Shown here in pieces: positions 61,422 through 64,000 of a stretch of 64,000 nucleotides of DNA. Under the pieces are notes generated by a model. It was not told the origin of the DNA. It ran no database searches and saw only the letters and a program-made list of their open reading frames with translations. A program made the position numbers and the translations under genes. This DNA comes from Nodosilinea sp. FACHB-141 (GTDB lineage Bacteria; Cyanobacteriota; Cyanobacteriia; Phormidesmidales; Phormidesmidaceae), in assembly GCF_014696135.1 (NCBI RefSeq), contig NZ_JACJPP010000013.1, positions 186,001 to 250,000 of the forward strand, read 5' to 3'. Numbering within the stretch: the stretch's first letter is position 1; each line of letters starts with the position of its first letter.

Positions 61422-63079
61422 CGCACCGCCCCCAAATACTGGTGAACAAACTGCACGCAGATCGACCCTTCGCCCACGCCAGAGGCCACCCGTTTGATCG
61501 AGCCGCAGCGCACGTCGCCCACCGCAAACACGCCGGGTAGGCTGGTCTCCAGCAGAAAGGGAGGCCGCTCCTGCGACCACACCTGATGGGGCGGCACGCC
61601 AGAGCTGCCCAAGTCTGGCCCGGTGAGCAGGTAGCCCCGAGCATCACGCTGCACCAAATCTTCTAGCCAATCGGTATGGGGAGTGGCCCCAATAAAGATG
61701 AATAGCGACTGGGCGGGCACGGTTTCGGTGGCCCCAGTGATGACGTTTTGCAGCACTAGCGCCTCTAGCTGTGTACCGCCCTTGGCTTCGATCACGCTGG
61801 TGTGGGTCTGCACGGTGATGTTATCTGTCGCGGCAATTTGGTCAATTAGGTACTGCGACATGCTCTTGGTCAGCGAGTCGCCCCGTACTAGCATCGTCAC
61901 CGACTTGGCGTACTTGGCGAAGTTCATCGCCGCTTGCCCGGCGGAGTTGGCCCCGCCAATGATGTACACATCTTCCCCTTCGCAGGCCAGGGCTTCGGTT
62001 TGGGCCGCGCCGTAGTAGACCCCCGCCCCGGTAAACTGCTCCAGCCCCGTCGTGTCGAGCCGCCGCCACGAGACCCCCAGAGCCAAAATCACCGCATGGG
62101 CGCTGATTTCACTGCCGTCACTGAGGGTCAGCAGCCGGTAGTCGTTGTCAGTTCGCAATGACTGCACCGACTGAGGGGTGAGAATTTCAACCCCAAAGCG
62201 GCGGGCCTGGCTGACGGCGCGGCGAGCCAGGTCGCTGCCGCTCAGCCCCACCGGAAAGCCCAGGTAGTTTTCAATGCGGGAGCTGGTGCCCGCCTGGCCA
62301 CCGGGGGCCTCGCGCTCGATTAGTACCGTATGCAGCCCTTCAGAAGCGCCGTAGACCGCCGCCGCCAGCCCAGCGGGGCCGCCCCCGACAATCACTAAGT
62401 CGTAGAAGGGCTTGGCCGCCGTGGTTTGCAGACCAATGCGAGCCGCCAGCTCGGCGGTGGTGGGCTGGCGCAGGGGGTCTCCATCGGGAAACAGCACCAG
62501 GGGCAGCTTGGCCTGGGTCACGCAGCCCGCCAAGGTGCGAGCCTCCTCGCTGCGCTCCACATCCAGCCAGCGGTAGGGGATCTGGTTACGGGCCAGAAAG
62601 TCTTTGATTTCGTGACTCTGGGGATTCCAGCGATCGCCCACCACCCGAATGCCCTCGAAGGGGGGCCGAAAGTTGGCCTGCCAATCGGCCAGCAAGTCAT
62701 CAATTACCGGGTACAGGTTTTCCTCCGGCGGGTCCCAGGGCTTCATCAGGTAGTAGTCAAGGCCGACCTCATTGATAGCGCGAATGGCGGCATCGGTATC
62801 GCTGTAGGCGGTGAGCAAGGCCCGCTTGACGTCGGGCACCAGCTTTATGGCCTGCTCTAAAAACTCCACCCCACTCATCTCGGGCATGCGCTGATCGACC
62901 AGCAGCAGCGCTACCGGGTCGCCGCGCTGAACGACTTGTTGCAAGGATTCAAAGGCCACTGCCCCAGAACTGGCCCGCATGACGCGGTAGTGCTCGCCGT
63001 AGTGTCGCCGCAAGTCGCGGGCGATCGCTTGCAGCACATCTAGGTCGTCATCGACGGTGAAAATAATCGGTTTGGCCAC
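61418..63079 (-). CDS. Receiver domain fused to thioredoxin-reductase-like flavoprotein
   Basis: About 553 residues, GTG start at 63079 (MAKPIIFTVDDD) with AGGTG upstream. Residues 1-120: receiver (D10-D12, phospho-acceptor D62 in LLLVDQRMPEMSG, K113 in LMKPWDP). About 150-220: glutaredoxin-like fold without Cys (RVVGDRWNPQSHEIKDFLAR). About 228-553: FAD/NAD(P)H oxidoreductase (VIVGGGPAGLAAAVYGASEG, VYIIGGANSAGQAAMNFAKY, FAVGDVRCG). The place of the TrxR CxxC reads GVYYGAAQTEA, so the redox dithiol is missing. Its kinase partner is encoded directly downstream with a 4-bp overlap. Output of the system is not known. Confidence 0.92.
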   Translation of the reverse strand: MAKPIIFTVDDDLDVLQAIARDLRRHYGEHYRVMRASSGAVAFESLQQVVQRGDPVALLLVDQRMPEMSGVEFLEQAIKLVPDVKRALLTAYSDTDAAIRAINEVGLDYYLMKPWDPPEENLYPVIDDLLADWQANFRPPFEGIRVVGDRWNPQSHEIKDFLARNQIPYRWLDVERSEEARTLAGCVTQAKLPLVLFPDGDPLRQPTTAELAARIGLQTTAAKPFYDLVIVGGGPAGLAAAVYGASEGLHTVLIEREAPGGQAGTSSRIENYLGFPVGLSGSDLARRAVSQARRFGVEILTPQSVQSLRTDNDYRLLTLSDGSEISAHAVILALGVSWRRLDTTGLEQFTGAGVYYGAAQTEALACEGEDVYIIGGANSAGQAAMNFAKYAKSVTMLVRGDSLTKSMSQYLIDQIAATDNITVQTHTSVIEAKGGTQLEALVLQNVITGATETVPAQSLFIFIGATPHTDWLEDLVQRDARGYLLTGPDLGSSGVPPHQVWSQERPPFLLETSLPGVFAVGDVRCGSIKRVASGVGEGSICVQFVHQYLGAVR

Positions 63080-63219
63080 GGCAAACACCTGAAGGGGGGC
63101 AATTCGGTTCAGCCCTTGACGGTGAAGAGATGACAGCCAAAGGCGTTGCTGCCCAGTGTAGCCGACCGACCTTTCAAAAATCTGCGTGGGGCTATACCTC
63201 AGCCACTGCTCGCAGGCGT

Positions 63220-63843
63220 CTACAGATCCACTGGGTGCTGGCCGTAGTAGGGCATTACCGATGACCAATCGGGGCGATCGCCCCTTAGCCAGCGCCCATG
63301 GGCCAGGGCCAAAACTTGCACCACCGTCGCTGCCAGGTCATCCCCAGCGATCGCGCGATGCAGAGACTGGGGATAGCTGGCCAGCACCTGCTCCCAAGCT
63401 GCTGCTTTGAGCACCTGATCAGGGTGGGATGGCTCTAAGCCATTAGCAGTCAATTTATAAATAGCGGTAAACAACTGCTCCCGCCGAGCCTGCATCTCCA
63501 CGGCAATATCTGAAATAGACCCAGCCGGGGAATTATCTAGGGCCTGTTGGGCCACTGCGGCCAAACTTGACACGCCAAACAGCGGTATTTCTAGCTGCTG
63601 AGCCAGGGTGCGCGCTGTCACCACTCCGATCCGGGTACCAGTAAAGCCCCCCGGCCCCTGGGCCACCGCCAAGAACGAGAGATCCGTCCAGGCGTAGGGC
63701 GCGATAAATTCCATCAAAATGGTGTGCAACTGGCTGGAGAGGTCACGCCCTAGAGGCCAGGTCTGGTGACAAATTTCGCCGTCAAAGTTACTCAGGGCCA
63801 GCCCCAAGTCAGGGCCGCAGGTATGAATCGCTAGACCTAGCAT
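63220..63843 (-). CDS. tsaB: tRNA threonylcarbamoyladenosine protein TsaB
   Basis: About 207 residues. TsaB forms a complex with TsaD and TsaE to make t6A37 in ANN-decoding tRNAs. The ASKHA fold shows LGLAIHTCGPDLGLALSN and the family motif VAQGPGGFTGTRIGVVTART. The start at ATG 63843 (MLGLAIHT) fits the family; TTG 63864 is possible. It is monocistronic-looking, 140 bp upstream of the receiver-reductase gene. Confidence 0.94.
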   Translation of the reverse strand: MLGLAIHTCGPDLGLALSNFDGEICHQTWPLGRDLSSQLHTILMEFIAPYAWTDLSFLAVAQGPGGFTGTRIGVVTARTLAQQLEIPLFGVSSLAAVAQQALDNSPAGSISDIAVEMQARREQLFTAIYKLTANGLEPSHPDQVLKAAAWEQVLASYPQSLHRAIAGDDLAATVVQVLALAHGRWLRGDRPDWSSVMPYYGQHPVDL

Positions 63844-64000
63844 GAACGTAAATTGGGTATCCAAAAGACTAGGAGTTTAAGAATACAGGAGCCAGGAGCA
63901 GGGTAGACCCACCGCTGCATCTTCGAATGTCCTGACCACCGACTTCCCTAACAGTTCTGGTGCTGGCAGACCGATAGCCAGGATGCGATCGCCCGCTCCC
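63844..64000. other. Window edge, no gene seen
   Basis: Upstream of tsaB. Contains an AGGAG-rich stretch near 63870-63900 but no open frame long enough to call before the window ends. Confidence 0.4.

Overview
This window comes from a cyanobacterial chromosome. The supporting evidence is psbK (photosystem II), a CrtL-type lycopene cyclase, a PCP-reductase-like small protein, GUN4-domain proteins, a group 2 sigma factor, a KaiB-domain protein, a PilT-type ATPase, and very frequent GCGATCGC (HIP1) octamers. GC content is fairly high, and the gene set fits a Leptolyngbya/Nodosilinea-like filamentous lineage. The genus is inference. There is no CRISPR array, no insertion sequence, no rRNA and no tRNA that I could recognise.

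Layout. 0-6.6 kb: the end of xseA, then xseB, a GH63-like glucosidase and an unrecognised two-gene unit (helical/coiled-coil protein plus beta-rich protein). 6.8-12.7 kb: a lone receiver protein, a GyrA/ParC subunit, a PIN toxin-antitoxin pair and a MalK-type ABC ATPase. 12.8-27 kb: GH31 glucosidase, Cax antiporter, KaiB-domain protein overlapping a PilT ATPase, lycopene cyclase, PrsW-type protease, apt, corA, and groL with a perfect CIRCE operator. 27-35 kb: GFA enzyme, carB, a heme peroxidase, arsR, tgt and psbK. 35.3-38.7 kb: three adjacent genes, two carrying GUN4-like domains. 38.7-44.6 kb: CDF metal transporter, Dps, PCP-reductase-like protein, sigma factor, a Uma2 remnant and an RTX-repeat secreted protein. 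45.2-57.2 kb: an interval bounded by two inverted copies of a small-protein gene with a conserved RNA leader, enclosing Uma2, a 2332-residue acidic protein with an Hsp70/actin-like ATPase end, a Crp regulator, a DUF2232 membrane protein and a CobT-related protein. 57.3-59.2 kb: an AT-rich defence/toxin island (PLD nuclease, broken DUF3368 toxin, DUF433/DUF5615 pair). 59.2-63.9 kb: an SDR enzyme, a cNMP-binding histidine kinase overlapping a receiver-thioredoxin-reductase-like fusion, and tsaB.

The most interesting signal is the pair of loci at 45.2-45.7 kb and 56.6-57.2 kb. Both have the same promoter spacing and an untranslated leader of about 220 nt. Each leader has a covarying stem and a hairpin that buries the Shine-Dalgarno sequence directly in front of a paralogous 93-95 residue protein of unknown function. 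This looks like an undescribed cis-regulatory RNA, either riboswitch-, thermosensor- or sRNA-like. Second-tier candidates are the tandem GUN4 cluster, the giant Hsp70-like protein, the KaiB-PilT overlap and the PLD defence gene.

Short palindromic repeats, often with GTAGGGGC-type arms, are scattered between genes and twice intrude into coding sequence.
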